A DNA stretch of 34,034 nt from an uncultured Rhodospirillales bacterium (GTDB lineage: Bacteria > Pseudomonadota > Alphaproteobacteria > Acetobacterales > Acetobacteraceae): NCBI GenBank assembly GCA_903823665.1, contig CAIJTR010000075.1:1-34034 (forward strand), read 5' to 3'. The stretch's first letter is position 1. The number at the start of each line of letters is the position of its first letter. The translations under genes were made by a program, and so were the position numbers. The notes under the pieces were generated by a model. That model made no database searches and was not told where the DNA came from. It saw only the letters and a list, made by a program, of their open reading frames with translations. Positions 7,313-16,272 of this stretch are shown one piece after another.

Positions 7313-9145
7313 ATGCCAAAGCTCGGCCCTAGAAATAAAAAGGCACCAAAACACATGTATCTCAAGCAAGGTTATATCGAAAATAATGGCCCTCTTCTGC
7401 ACTTTGACATAAATCTAGAATTCTCAAATGAAGGAACTCCAAAGCCGTTAATTCTTGTAGGCGCTAATGGAACAGGGAAGACAAACTTATTATCACTCAT
7501 TGCTGACTCTTTATTTGAAGCTGCTGCCACTCATTACACGGATGTACTCCCAACCCAAGGGCTGGGAAGGGCTTGGTTCAGACTCGTTGGCGGCCTCACT
7601 ACAACTACAGGCAAGGCCGGCGGCTTTATTGCACTGAGGTTCGACGATGCAGGTGTTCCCCGCTTCTACACTGAGAAGGCAGGAAGTGTGGAAGCTGTGG
7701 ATGCACGGTCACGCGCGCCCCAAGATTTTATTGACCAGATCAATTGGCCCACTGAAGGGGCCCACAAGCTATTTGGCATCGATCAAAAACAGTCTCAAGA
7801 TATATTTCAATCAGGTGTCTATACATATTTTCCCTCTAGCAGGTCCGAGGTTCCATTTTGGCTAAACCGTGAGGCGACACCTACGACTGAGTTTGACGTG
7901 ATATCCAGAATCTCAAATCGCCTCCGAAAACCAATATACATTGAACGTGCGCTCGACAACATTAAACAATGGATTATTTCAGTAATAACCGACGCAAAGA
8001 TTGATATCGGAACTGCTGCTATGCCATCCCTTTTTCTAAATCATACATCTGTAGAAATACAAATGGCAATGAGTTCTTACAAAATATATATGATTTGCAA
8101 TAAAATATTACAACTTATAATTGACGACGATCAAGTTCGTTTTGTTTGGCTAGGCAGAACGTCCAATGAAAAAGTTGGAGTAGCACGTGGGGCTGATATT
8201 CTTTTGCCAAGCCTTGACTGCCTGTCAGCCGGGCAATCAATCTTGTTGGGCATGTTTGGTACGATTTTGAGATATGGGGATCTTTCTCAAAAAGGTTATG
8301 ATATTGACTTGAATAATCTAGAAGGGATATGTCTGATAGATGAGGTTGACGCTCACATTCACATCGGACTTCAAAATAAAATTCTTCCTAATTTAATCAG
8401 ACTATTCCCAAAAGTACAATTTTTAATATCGAGCCATTCGCCTATTTTTGTTTTGGGTATGGAAAGGGAGTTTGGTTCGGATGGTATTCAGGTCATAGAA
8501 ATGCCACATGGCCTTCCGGTTAGCTCTGAGAGCTACGCGGAATTTGGAAAAGCATTTGATGCTTTTGCCGCAACGAGAGCCTTCTCTGAGAAGGTGGCAC
8601 TTGAAGCGCGCTCAGAAGGAAAACCAATTGTCTACGTAGAAGGTGAAACTGACCTACCATACTTACAACGCGCAGCATATTTATTAAATAGATCAGATAT
8701 TCTTGCGAGATGTAATATTGAATGGATTGGAGCTAAAGATCAAAGTGGACAAGCATTCCACACTGGGAAAAATGCACTCACGCACACCCTTAATGTAATG
8801 CGCGCTAATCCAAATCTTATTAAACGGAGAATTTTGTTGCTTTACGACAATGACTGCCCGGGTCCAGAAATAAATTATGGGCTCTGCTCTGTTCGTAAAA
8901 TCCCCAAAAACACAAATAATACGAAAATAAAAGCTGGAATCGAAAATTTATTTCCAGAAGAATTATTCACAGAAGAATTTTATCAAAGAAAAGAGGATTC
9001 GAAAGATAATGGCACTACAAATATTACAATAACACTTCGGAAAATGGAATTTTGCAAAAAATTATGCAAAGATGGCACTGACAATGATTTTAAATATTTC
9101 GAAAATGTTTTCGTTATCATTGACGAGTTCTTGAATTCAGAATAG
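7313..9145 (+). CDS. OLD-like AAA/ABC ATPase fused to TOPRIM domain; candidate defence nuclease
   Basis: Up to 610 residues. Numbering from ATG 7313: Walker A GANGTGKT (50-57), ABC signature LSAGQS (304-309), Walker B CLIDEVDAHIH (D343, E344), H-loop FLISSHSP (H375). A TOPRIM domain follows, with IVYVEGETD (E443, D447) and the D-x-D of LLLYDND (D512, D514). This order is that of OLD-family ATPase-nucleases, which include GajA of Gabija and other anti-phage effectors; whether this one cuts DNA is inference. There is no GajB-type helicase or reverse transcriptase beside it, so it seems to act alone. Base composition is strikingly AT-rich, with codons unlike all its neighbours, a strong sign of horizontal transfer. 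ATG 7355 (MYLKQGYIENN), preceded by a weak aaagg site, is an equally good start because family-like sequence begins there. Confidence 0.8.
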   Translation: MPKLGPRNKKAPKHMYLKQGYIENNGPLLHFDINLEFSNEGTPKPLILVGANGTGKTNLLSLIADSLFEAAATHYTDVLPTQGLGRAWFRLVGGLTTTTGKAGGFIALRFDDAGVPRFYTEKAGSVEAVDARSRAPQDFIDQINWPTEGAHKLFGIDQKQSQDIFQSGVYTYFPSSRSEVPFWLNREATPTTEFDVISRISNRLRKPIYIERALDNIKQWIISVITDAKIDIGTAAMPSLFLNHTSVEIQMAMSSYKIYMICNKILQLIIDDDQVRFVWLGRTSNEKVGVARGADILLPSLDCLSAGQSILLGMFGTILRYGDLSQKGYDIDLNNLEGICLIDEVDAHIHIGLQNKILPNLIRLFPKVQFLISSHSPIFVLGMEREFGSDGIQVIEMPHGLPVSSESYAEFGKAFDAFAATRAFSEKVALEARSEGKPIVYVEGETDLPYLQRAAYLLNRSDILARCNIEWIGAKDQSGQAFHTGKNALTHTLNVMRANPNLIKRRILLLYDNDCPGPEINYGLCSVRKIPKNTNNTKIKAGIENLFPEELFTEEFYQRKEDSKDNGTTNITITLRKMEFCKKLCKDGTDNDFKYFENVFVIIDEFLNSE

Positions 9146-9223
9146 AGAACCAGTCCGCGCGTTGTATGATGTACGTTGAAAGTTCTATCACGCAACAATC
9201 GGGCACCACCTGCTGCAGCCCCC

Positions 9224-10822
9224 CTACCCCGCCACACACCCCCAGCTCGCGGCATCCATCACATCGCCCTTCCCGTCATACCGTCCCTGCTGCGGATACG
9301 GGCAGAGCTTGAGGTGATGCGGGGCGGCTGCGTCTGGCTTGGTGTTGGCAACGATGGCGGCCGGGGCTTTGCCGTGTTCTACCCAGGCTTCGAGGGCCGA
9401 GAGGGTGTCGAACTGGTCGGGGCCGGGGCCGCCGCCGCAATGGTGCATGCCGGGGACGAGGAACAGGCGGGCGCTGGCGGGCGTGGCTTTGCCGTGCAAC
9501 TGCGACAGCTCGCGGTAGAAGGCGATGGATTGCGACGCTGGGATCGAGGGGTCGCTGGCACCGTGGTAGATGATCAGCTTGCGGCCCTCGGCGATAAAGC
9601 GCTTGAGGCGGGCGGGGTCGCGTGCCTCTCCCTCGGCATAGGTTGCGTGCATCATGGCCAGCATTTTGTCGCTGACGGTGTTGGTGCGCGGGTCAATGTC
9701 GAGCTGCGTCACGTCGGCATTGGCACCAAGGCCGAGATAGCCCGTTAGCATCTCCTGCACCAGCGCCCAGGAGCGCGGGGCTTTGGATGCGTCCGCCTTC
9801 CAGGGGTTGGACAGGGTTGAAAGGTCGGGCTGTGCCTGCCCGGTCACGTTGTAGGCAACGCCCTGCGCGCCTGCGAGATCGGTGATCGCCCAGGGGCCAA
9901 ACACGGTCTTGCCGTGCCGGTCGTGGAACGGGGAGGTGTAGGTTTTCACCACCTGCATTTGCTCCGGATTGAGGCAGGCGGCGGTCTCGCCGGGTTTGCA
10001 CAGCAGGTCTGGCGCCTTGATCGGGCAGGCCGTGGGGTTCTGCACAAGGCCGTCCTTCGCCCCGTCAATGGCGTCACACGTGGCGCGCACGCGGGTGTCG
10101 ATCTCGGCGAGCAGACCGGGGGAGATGTAGGCCTTGGGCGAGGAGAGTGCGGCCTTTTGCACCACGGCGCGGGCGGTGTAGGTGTTGAAGCTCATCATCG
10201 GGTCACCGGAGATGACGCCGTCATAATCCTCCGGGTAGCGCTCGGCCTCCATCAGCGCCATGCGGCCGCCGGTGGAGCAGCCGTCGAAATAGGCGTGGGT
10301 GATTTTGCCGGAGTAATAGGCGGAGGCAAAGGCCTTGCCCGCGACGGTGACGTTGTGCGCGGCGCGGTGGAAGAAATCGACCATCTTCACGTTGTCCGCC
10401 TTGCCATCGGGCAGACGCGTCCATTTCGCGGTCGTGCCGTCGCCGACATGGCCGGTGTCGGTGAGGATGGTGGCGTATCCTTTGCCCAAAGCCTGCGCGC
10501 GATCGACGGGGTTGGCGGAGGGGTTGAGGTTGCCCGCATTGCCGCCGACGCCGAGGAAGAGGAACCGGCCCTCCCAATGCTCCGGCAGTTGCATGGCGAA
10601 GCGGGCGAGGCCGTTGGGCTGGTTCGCGCCCTTGGTGACGACGGTGCCTTGCACATCGCAGTAGGCGGGGATTCCGTTGGCGGCGGGCTTGGGTGTCGCC
10701 TCGGTGACGGCGAGGTCTGGCACTGTCAGCGCCTTCAATGCCTCGACCGTGCAGGCAGGGGCCGCCTGGGCAGAGGTTGCGGCAAGGCACAGAAGGCCGG
10801 CGGCCGGAAGGGCAAGGCGCAT
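9224..10822 (-). CDS. Tannase/feruloyl esterase family secreted hydrolase
   Basis: The product is 532 residues with a clear signal peptide (MRLALPAAGLLCLAATSAQA), so it is exported. The tannase/feruloyl esterase pattern is present: the nucleophile elbow with its neighbouring cysteine, DGCSTGGR (C182, S183), and the catalytic histidine with its paired cysteine, MHHCGGGPGPDQFD near residue 460. In this family the two cysteines form a disulfide holding the triad. Several other cysteines follow the family pattern. Substrates are esters of phenolic acids, such as gallate or ferulate esters from plants, but the specific one cannot be told here. A good ribosome site (acgggg) precedes the start. It lies downstream of the DUF3574, MFS and GNAT genes on the same strand, 76 bases after the DUF3574 gene. 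Confidence 0.9.
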   Translation of the reverse strand: MRLALPAAGLLCLAATSAQAAPACTVEALKALTVPDLAVTEATPKPAANGIPAYCDVQGTVVTKGANQPNGLARFAMQLPEHWEGRFLFLGVGGNAGNLNPSANPVDRAQALGKGYATILTDTGHVGDGTTAKWTRLPDGKADNVKMVDFFHRAAHNVTVAGKAFASAYYSGKITHAYFDGCSTGGRMALMEAERYPEDYDGVISGDPMMSFNTYTARAVVQKAALSSPKAYISPGLLAEIDTRVRATCDAIDGAKDGLVQNPTACPIKAPDLLCKPGETAACLNPEQMQVVKTYTSPFHDRHGKTVFGPWAITDLAGAQGVAYNVTGQAQPDLSTLSNPWKADASKAPRSWALVQEMLTGYLGLGANADVTQLDIDPRTNTVSDKMLAMMHATYAEGEARDPARLKRFIAEGRKLIIYHGASDPSIPASQSIAFYRELSQLHGKATPASARLFLVPGMHHCGGGPGPDQFDTLSALEAWVEHGKAPAAIVANTKPDAAAPHHLKLCPYPQQGRYDGKGDVMDAASWGCVAG

Positions 10823-10898
10823 GATCGTTTCCCCGTTTGGTCTTTTTGTTGTTTTGAATCTGACACGGGTTCGCCCGGAGTGACAAGCGCGTCATCCC

Positions 10899-11297
10899 TC
10901 AAAAATCAGCGCAAGCCGTGCTCGTCACCAATCCCACGGATTTCTGGCCGAAGCGGGCGATGTAGTCCTTGCGCACCGCGTCCAACCTCGCCTTCAGATC
11001 CGGCGCTGCGGGGGCGAGGATGAGCAGAACGGTTGAGGGCTCGTGGGTGATCGTGCCTGCTTGGCTGTCGAGCCATTGGCCTTGGCCGTCCAGCGCTGTC
11101 AGACCGTCTGGGAAGCGGGGCGTGACGGATTTGGCGAGAAAATCCGCCCAATCCTCCGCCCCGACGAGGCCGCCGGGCTGGCTTCGGCCGAACAGCAACT
11201 CGGCGTGAACCATCTCGGTGCCGCCGTATGCGTCGCATGACGCGGCATAGGTGGGCGTGGCCATGAGAAGTGTCAGAATGAGAACGAGGTGCTTCAT
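10899..11297 (-). CDS. Small secreted DUF3574 protein
   Basis: The product is 132 residues with a signal peptide (MKHLVLILTLLMATPTYA). The core matches DUF3574: ELLFGRSQPGG, then WADFLAKSVTPRFPDGLTAL and DGQGQWLDSQ. Length is normal for the family, whose function is unknown. I take ATG 11297 because it opens a signal peptide and overlaps the stop of the upstream MFS gene by four bases (ATGA), which indicates translational coupling. A longer upstream frame would run inside the MFS gene. Pairing with the transporter may be functional, but nothing in the sequence says how. Confidence 0.8.
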   Translation of the reverse strand: MKHLVLILTLLMATPTYAASCDAYGGTEMVHAELLFGRSQPGGLVGAEDWADFLAKSVTPRFPDGLTALDGQGQWLDSQAGTITHEPSTVLLILAPAAPDLKARLDAVRKDYIARFGQKSVGLVTSTACADF

Positions 11298-12463
11298 GCG
11301 GCGGCCAGCCTGCGGTGCAGCAGCCAGAACGGGATGGCCAGCCCCGACAGCGCTCCGGCACACAAGAACGCGCCGGATGCGGAGCCCATCGCATCAGCAG
11401 CAGCTCCGCACAGGGCCGGGGTGATGGTGCCACCGACATAGTAGACCGTGTAGAAAATCCCCATGCCCACCGCCCGGTTCTCCGGTTTGGCTGAAAGTGT
11501 GCCGAGGGCTACGATAATCCCGGCATGCATGGTGGCAAACGTGCCGAACAGCACGCTCCATGCCAGCGGCCAGTTCGCCAAGCCCATGCCGCCCACGGCC
11601 ACCACTTCCAGCACAGCGCCGGCCAGAAACACCGGCATCATGCCGAAGCGGGCTGCCACCGCTCCGCCCAGCATCATGGTGGGCAGGTTGCCCCAGGTCG
11701 CCATGAAAATCGCCACATCGGCCACCCAGCCGGGCTGATTGGAATGAGCGATGACGGTGGGCAGATATCCCAGGAAGTTGAAATAGCCGGCGTTGAAGAA
11801 CGTCCAGATCATACCGGCCAGTACCATCAGCGACATCTCGCGCCCGCTCGGCCAGCCCATTGCGCGGCTGGTTCGCGCGCCGACGTTGCGCCAGGTCAGC
11901 CACAGAATGACGGCGGCGACGGCGGCAAGCGCGGCACCGGCCACGAACGCGGCGGGCCAGCCGAATGCTGCGGCAAGTCTGCCCTGAGTGAGCTGGCCGA
12001 GGCCGATTCCCATCGGAAAGGCTGCGACGAGAATGCCCATCGCCACGTTGAAGGGGGTGCCGGTGAACCGGTCCGCCACCGCTTTCGGCTGCAGCACTGT
12101 CAATGCCACCGCGCCAAATCCTGCCACCACACGGCCCACGCCGATGCCGACCGGCCCGTGTCCCCAGGCTGAGATCATGCTGCCGATCACCATGGCGAGC
12201 ATGCCGCCGCAAATCACCTCGCGGTCACCGAACCGACGCGCCATGAAGCCGGACGGGATGGCGGCGACGATGCCGGGCAGCTGCATCAGGCCCATCAGGG
12301 TGCCGAGCAGCGCGAATTCGATGCCGAACGCCGCCTGCAGTTCTGGGCCGAGGCTTGCCACGGTTTGGATTTGATAGCCGAAGGTGATGCGCGCCAGCAC
12401 CATGGCGGCGAGCGTGCCCCAATGCGCCCTAGAGGTCGCAGTCGTTGCAGTCGTTGCGGACAC
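11294..12463 (-). CDS. MFS transporter
   Basis: This 389-residue integral membrane protein has about 12 hydrophobic segments. An MFS motif A-like loop (SGFMARRFGDREV) lies at about residue 72-84 between segments 2 and 3. A motif resembling those of CynX/NimT-type transporters is possible but I cannot be specific. Substrate is unknown. The N-terminus has an unusual Thr/Ala run (MSATTATTATSRAHWG). The gene lies 15 bases downstream of the GNAT gene and overlaps the DUF3574 gene by four bases, so the three form one operon, with tannase likely downstream. If the tannase link is real, the transporter could carry phenolic acids; that is inference only. Confidence 0.8.
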   Translation of the reverse strand: MSATTATTATSRAHWGTLAAMVLARITFGYQIQTVASLGPELQAAFGIEFALLGTLMGLMQLPGIVAAIPSGFMARRFGDREVICGGMLAMVIGSMISAWGHGPVGIGVGRVVAGFGAVALTVLQPKAVADRFTGTPFNVAMGILVAAFPMGIGLGQLTQGRLAAAFGWPAAFVAGAALAAVAAVILWLTWRNVGARTSRAMGWPSGREMSLMVLAGMIWTFFNAGYFNFLGYLPTVIAHSNQPGWVADVAIFMATWGNLPTMMLGGAVAARFGMMPVFLAGAVLEVVAVGGMGLANWPLAWSVLFGTFATMHAGIIVALGTLSAKPENRAVGMGIFYTVYYVGGTITPALCGAAADAMGSASGAFLCAGALSGLAIPFWLLHRRLAAA

Positions 12464-12478
12464 GCGTGGGCTCCTGCG

Positions 12479-12958
12479 TCAGCCGAGCGGCTTTTCCATG
12501 TCCACCCAGGTGGGGTGGTTGAAGCCATCATGGGCGTGCAGCGTGGTCTCGGCAAAGCCCAGAGTGGCGAACAATTGGCGATTGCTGACCAGCGCCAGCC
12601 GCGTGGCCAAATGAATGCGCGGCATCCCACGACGCCTCGCCTCTGCCTCCGCGGCCTGGATCAGCGAACGGGCCACGCCACGCCTGCGAAACTCCGGGCA
12701 GACCGAGACACGGCCGACATAAAGCCCGCCGTCGCGCTCGTCCCATAGGGCGGAGCCAACGAGGCGGTCGTCCGTTTCTGCCACCACGCCGCCGCCTTTG
12801 GCGATGGTGGTCGCCACCGTTTCTGCCGTCTCGCGCAGGGCGGAGGGCGGCGGCACCAAAGGCGGCGAGATGCCGGCAAAAGCGGCTCGAACCAGGGTGG
12901 CCACGGCCTCTGCGTCATTTTGTGTGACCGGCCGCAGCCGGTATGCGGAATTCATCAT
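12479..12958 (-). CDS. GNAT family N-acetyltransferase
   Basis: About 159 residues. The acetyl-CoA binding motif A of GNAT enzymes is visible as VGRVSVCPEFRRRGVARSLI at about residue 82-101 (V-x-P-x-x-R-R-x-G-V-A). An N-terminal YRLRPVTQNDAEAVATLVRAAF region is typical of the first beta-alpha unit. Substrate is unknown. Candidate starts are ATG 12958, ATG 12955 and GTG 12967; I choose 12958, without a decisive ribosome site. It is the first gene of the minus-strand run and is divergent from hslO, with about 46 bases between the two start codons. Confidence 0.85.
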   Translation of the reverse strand: MMNSAYRLRPVTQNDAEAVATLVRAAFAGISPPLVPPPSALRETAETVATTIAKGGGVVAETDDRLVGSALWDERDGGLYVGRVSVCPEFRRRGVARSLIQAAEAEARRRGMPRIHLATRLALVSNRQLFATLGFAETTLHAHDGFNHPTWVDMEKPLG

Positions 12959-13004
12959 GCGGCGCACGGTAGCCCTGCGCGATGCTTATGCCTATGCTTG
13001 CGAC

Positions 13005-13976
13005 ATGGAAGATAAACCCGCCTTTCTCGACAGCGGGCGCCCGGACGTGCCTGATATTGCAGTGCCACGTGGCGTCACCCCGTTCCACCTGCCGCTTCGC
13101 CCGGTGCGGGGGCGGCTTGTTCGCTTGGGCCCACTGGCCGACGCGCTGCTGACGCGACATGACCATCCGGATTGCGTCTCGTCACTCGTTGGTCAGGCAA
13201 TGGCGCTGGTTGCGGCACTTGCCACGGCGTTGAAGTTCAACGGCTCTTTCAGCCTGCAGATCAAGGGCGATGGCCCGGTGCGGATGCTGCTGGCCGATTG
13301 TACCGACACCGGCGCGTTGCGCGGCTATGCCAGTGCGACATCCGATGCACTCGGCACGTTGCTGGAGGCCACGCCCTCCCCCACGGCGCGGCAGTTGCTG
13401 GGCGAGGGCTTTCTGGCCTTCACCGTCGATCAGGGTGCGGACATGGACCGCCACCAGGGCATTGTCTCGCTGACCGGGGACGGGCTGGAGGAGATGGCGC
13501 TGCATTATTTCGATGTCAGCGAACAAATCCCCTGCTTTCTGCGGCTGGCCTGTGAGCGCACCGCGCATGGATGGCGCGCTGCAGCACTGGTCCTTGAACG
13601 CGTCGCCGGCACCGGCGGTGTGGACCCGACGCTGGATGCGATGGCGCTCGATGAGAGCTGGGGCACGGCGATCATTCTTGCCAGCACGGTGAAGGATCGT
13701 GAGTTGCTGGACGACAATTTGTCCGCCGATCGGCTGCTCTATAATTTGTTCAGTTCGGAAGGCGTCGCCGCTGACCGGCCGCGTCCTTTGAACTATGGCT
13801 GCCGCTGCTCACGATCCAAGCTGGTCGATTTGCTGGGCACATTCGGCGTTGATGACATCGAACACATGCAGACTGATGGTGCCATCACGATGACGTGCGA
13901 GTTCTGCAATCTGGCGTTCAACTTCGCCCGCAGCGATATCAGGCTGGCCGGCGTGTCGCAGGAGTCTCTTGGGTGA
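13005..13976 (+). CDS. hslO: Hsp33 redox-regulated chaperone
   Basis: The product is 323 residues. The C-terminal redox switch is intact: CRC (C266, C268) in NYGCRCSRSK, then CEFC (C298, C301) in ITMTCEFCNLAF. These are the CxC and CxxC zinc ligands that release zinc and form disulfides under oxidative stress, activating the holdase. The N-terminal part (SLVGQAMALVAALATALKFN, then GSFSLQIKGDGPVRMLLADC) matches the Hsp33 fold. The start at 13005 (MEDKPAFLDS) is chosen from family length; no strong ribosome site is seen, and an upstream extension would overlap the divergent GNAT gene. It overlaps the next gene by one base (TGATG). Confidence 0.93.
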   Translation: MEDKPAFLDSGRPDVPDIAVPRGVTPFHLPLRPVRGRLVRLGPLADALLTRHDHPDCVSSLVGQAMALVAALATALKFNGSFSLQIKGDGPVRMLLADCTDTGALRGYASATSDALGTLLEATPSPTARQLLGEGFLAFTVDQGADMDRHQGIVSLTGDGLEEMALHYFDVSEQIPCFLRLACERTAHGWRAAALVLERVAGTGGVDPTLDAMALDESWGTAIILASTVKDRELLDDNLSADRLLYNLFSSEGVAADRPRPLNYGCRCSRSKLVDLLGTFGVDDIEHMQTDGAITMTCEFCNLAFNFARSDIRLAGVSQESLG

Positions 13977-14587
13977 TGGCAGTCTCAATCCGCTCCCCAT
14001 TGATCGCATTGGCGGCCTGCGTGGGCCTTGGTGCCTGCGCCACGCGGGATGATCCACCGGCGGTCTACGCCAAGCCCAGCTATGACTACCTGACCAAGTT
14101 GCAGCTCAATGTCGCCAGCATCGACATTGATGACAGCCTGCCGCCCAATTCCGACCCGCGCGACCTCAGCAGCCGTGCACCGACGCCGCCGGTCGAAGCG
14201 CTGCGGCAAATGGCGCAGGACCGGATTCTGGCCAATGGCACCTCCGGCCATGCGGTGTTTGTCATCGACAGTGCCAGCATTGTTCAGGTGCGCGACCGCT
14301 ACGAAGGCAAGATGACAGTGCATCTGGACGTGACCAGCGGCGACGGCAACAGCAGCGGCTATGCCGAGGCGCGGGTGACGCGGACCGCAGGCTTTGAGAA
14401 AGACACGCCCAACGCCGTGCGGGCCAATCTCAACACGCTGGTCTCTCAGATGATGGAGAGCATGAACGTGGAGTTTGAATACCAGGTTCGCCGCTCCCTG
14501 CGCAGTTTCATGCAAACGAAGCCAAACACCGCACCGGCCCCAGCCCCGATTGAGACGGAAGAGCTGACAGCACCTCCCAAGCTCTGA
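13976..14587 (+). CDS. Predicted lipoprotein of unknown function
   Basis: The product is 203 residues. A lipoprotein signal is clear: a short N-region, the hydrophobic stretch PLIALAACVGLGAC, and a lipobox ending in the cysteine of GAC at about residue 23. The mature protein is soluble and ends in a Pro/Ala-rich tail. A central stretch, IDSASIVQVRDRYEGKMTVH, looks like beta strands. The start overlaps the last base of the hslO stop codon (TGATG), so it should be co-translated with Hsp33. I do not recognise a named domain. The gene converges on the chemoreceptor gene, six bases away. Confidence 0.75.
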   Translation: MAVSIRSPLIALAACVGLGACATRDDPPAVYAKPSYDYLTKLQLNVASIDIDDSLPPNSDPRDLSSRAPTPPVEALRQMAQDRILANGTSGHAVFVIDSASIVQVRDRYEGKMTVHLDVTSGDGNSSGYAEARVTRTAGFEKDTPNAVRANLNTLVSQMMESMNVEFEYQVRRSLRSFMQTKPNTAPAPAPIETEELTAPPKL

Positions 14588-14593
14588 GCGGCA

Positions 14594-16078
14594 TCAGGCC
14601 GCCATGGCCTGAGTTGCCTCTTTCACCTTGTGGGTTGCGATATCAGCGGCTTGCGCGGCGTTGGCGATCAGCATCGTGCTGTTGCTGATGCTGGAAACCG
14701 AGTTTGCGGCGATCTGCATGTTCGACGACATTTCGCGCGCCACGGCGCCCTGCTCCTCCACAGCCGCGGCAATGGCGGTGGCGATCTCGTCAATCGAGCT
14801 GATTGTCTCGGAAATCTGGCGAATGGCCTGAACCACCTTGGACGTAGCGGCCTGCACGCCCGCAATCTGGCCTGCGATGTTCTCGGTGGCGCGGGTGGTC
14901 TGGGTGGCGAGGCTTTTCACCTCGGTGGCGACCACGGCGAACCCCTTGCCGGCCTCCCCGGCGCGGGCCGCCTCGATGGTGGCGTTGAGTGCGAGCAGAT
15001 TGGTTTGGCCTGCGATGCTGGTGATCAGTTGCACCACCTGTTCGATCTCGGCGGTGGCGGCCAGCAGGCCTTCCACGATGGCGTTGGTGTCCTGCGCCTG
15101 ATGCACCGCGAGATTGGTGGTGTTCGAGGCATCGGCGGTGCGCCTGCTGATCTCGGTGATGGACGAGACCAGCTGCTCCGACCCGGCGGCGACGGCCTGG
15201 ACATTCTCTGATGTCTGCTGTGAGGCCTGGGCGGCACTGCAAGCGGCGATGTTGGTGGTACTGATGGCCTCGGCGATGGCGGCGATGTCGGTGTCCACGT
15301 CGCGGACAAGGTTTGCGCGACGGGCGTGGTGCAGGTGGCTTTGCGTGATATCACTGGCGAATTTGATCACCTTGATCGGCGTGCCGGACGGGTCCAGCAC
15401 CGGGTTGTAGCTGGCCTGCAGCCAGACCTGCTTGCCCGCCTTTCCCACCCGCTCAAATTCGCCGGATTTGCTGCACCCGGCCCGCAGATCGTCCCAAAAG
15501 CCGAGATAGGTGGCTGCGCCCCTATCAGCGGGTTGGACGAACATGCGATGATGCTGGCCCACGATCTCCTTCAGCTCATAGCCGACAGCGTCAAGAAAGT
15601 TCTGGTTGGCGGTGATGATCGTGCCATCCAGATTGAACTGAATAATCGCCTGTGTGCGGTCAATCGACGCCAGCTGGGCGTCTGCCTCGGCGGCCTGAAG
15701 CACCTGTTGGGTGATGGTGGTGGCGTATTTGACCACCTTGACGACTTTGCCGCCCACGACAATCGGGTTGTATGAGGCTTGCAGCCACAGCGCCTCTCCG
15801 GATTTGGCAACCCTGCGAAAGCGCCCGGTATTGAAAATGCCGGCTGCCAGATCCTTCCAAAAGTTTTGATACTCGGTGCTGGCCTTGGTTGTCGCATCTA
15901 CGAAGATGCTGTGGTGGCGGCCCACAACCTCTGGGAGCCTGTAGCCGACGGCCGCAAGAAACAGCGGATTGGCGGTGAGAATGGTACCATCGGTGGCAAA
16001 CTCAATCACGGCCTGTGACCTGTTGAGCGCCGCAAGCTTTGCCTCTTTTTCCTGCAAAGATGCGATCAATCGCAACAT
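14594..16078 (-). CDS. Soluble chemoreceptor with two PAS domains
   Basis: The product is 494 residues with no transmembrane segment, so it should be cytoplasmic. Two PAS units are seen: one at about 20-125, with a conserved [19 protein letters not shown] segment, and a second at about 140-245, with [19 protein letters not shown]. Each ends in an LQASYNP strand. They may bind haem, flavin or small ligands; which one is not visible. The remainder is a methyl-accepting signalling domain with the conserved hairpin [20 protein letters not shown]. It would report to CheA via CheW. The arrangement recalls BdlA of Pseudomonas. No other chemotaxis gene is nearby. The gene is divergent from the MFS exporter across 194 bases in which I see no clear element. 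Confidence 0.88.
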   Translation of the reverse strand: MLRLIASLQEKEAKLAALNRSQAVIEFATDGTILTANPLFLAAVGYRLPEVVGRHHSIFVDATTKASTEYQNFWKDLAAGIFNTGRFRRVAKSGEALWLQASYNPIVVGGKVVKVVKYATTITQQVLQAAEADAQLASIDRTQAIIQFNLDGTIITANQNFLDAVGYELKEIVGQHHRMFVQPADRGAATYLGFWDDLRAGCSKSGEFERVGKAGKQVWLQASYNPVLDPSGTPIKVIKFASDITQSHLHHARRANLVRDVDTDIAAIAEAISTTNIAACSAAQASQQTSENVQAVAAGSEQLVSSITEISRRTADASNTTNLAVHQAQDTNAIVEGLLAATAEIEQVVQLITSIAGQTNLLALNATIEAARAGEAGKGFAVVATEVKSLATQTTRATENIAGQIAGVQAATSKVVQAIRQISETISSIDEIATAIAAAVEEQGAVAREMSSNMQIAANSVSSISNSTMLIANAAQAADIATHKVKEATQAMAA

Positions 16079-16272
16079 CCCGTATTCTCCGCGTTGCCTT
16101 GCTGCACGATCATCGGTTCGGGCGGCGCACTGTCTTGCTTGCAGGCCGCGTCGTTGCTCCGGTTGCCATGGGCTTAACGCACAAAGATGAATCTGGTGTT
16201 ACCGATTGCCCCAACTGAGGCCCCGGTCCGGAACGGCTTTAAATTCCGCGCCAACAGGCGGATGCTGGCGGG

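Noticed and set aside
7313-9145. Gabija (GajA/GajB) or PARIS system
   Set aside because: The ATPase-TOPRIM build fits GajA loosely, but no UvrD-like helicase follows: the next gene is a tannase on the other strand. There is also no separate AriB gene, so I keep the broader OLD-like call.
7221-9223. Flanking direct repeats or attachment sites around the AT-rich gene
   Set aside because: Similar short strings (acgcgcaac on the left, cacgcaac on the right) occur, but they are too short and inexact to call boundaries.
9914-11023. 369-codon plus-strand frame
   Set aside because: It is antisense to the tannase gene, whose triad motifs and signal peptide are intact. The Gly/Val/Glu-rich translation is typical of a shadow.
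14588-14602. Short hairpin between the lipoprotein and chemoreceptor genes
   Set aside because: A five-base gcggc/gccgc stem that runs into the chemoreceptor coding end and has no T tract; too weak to call a terminator.
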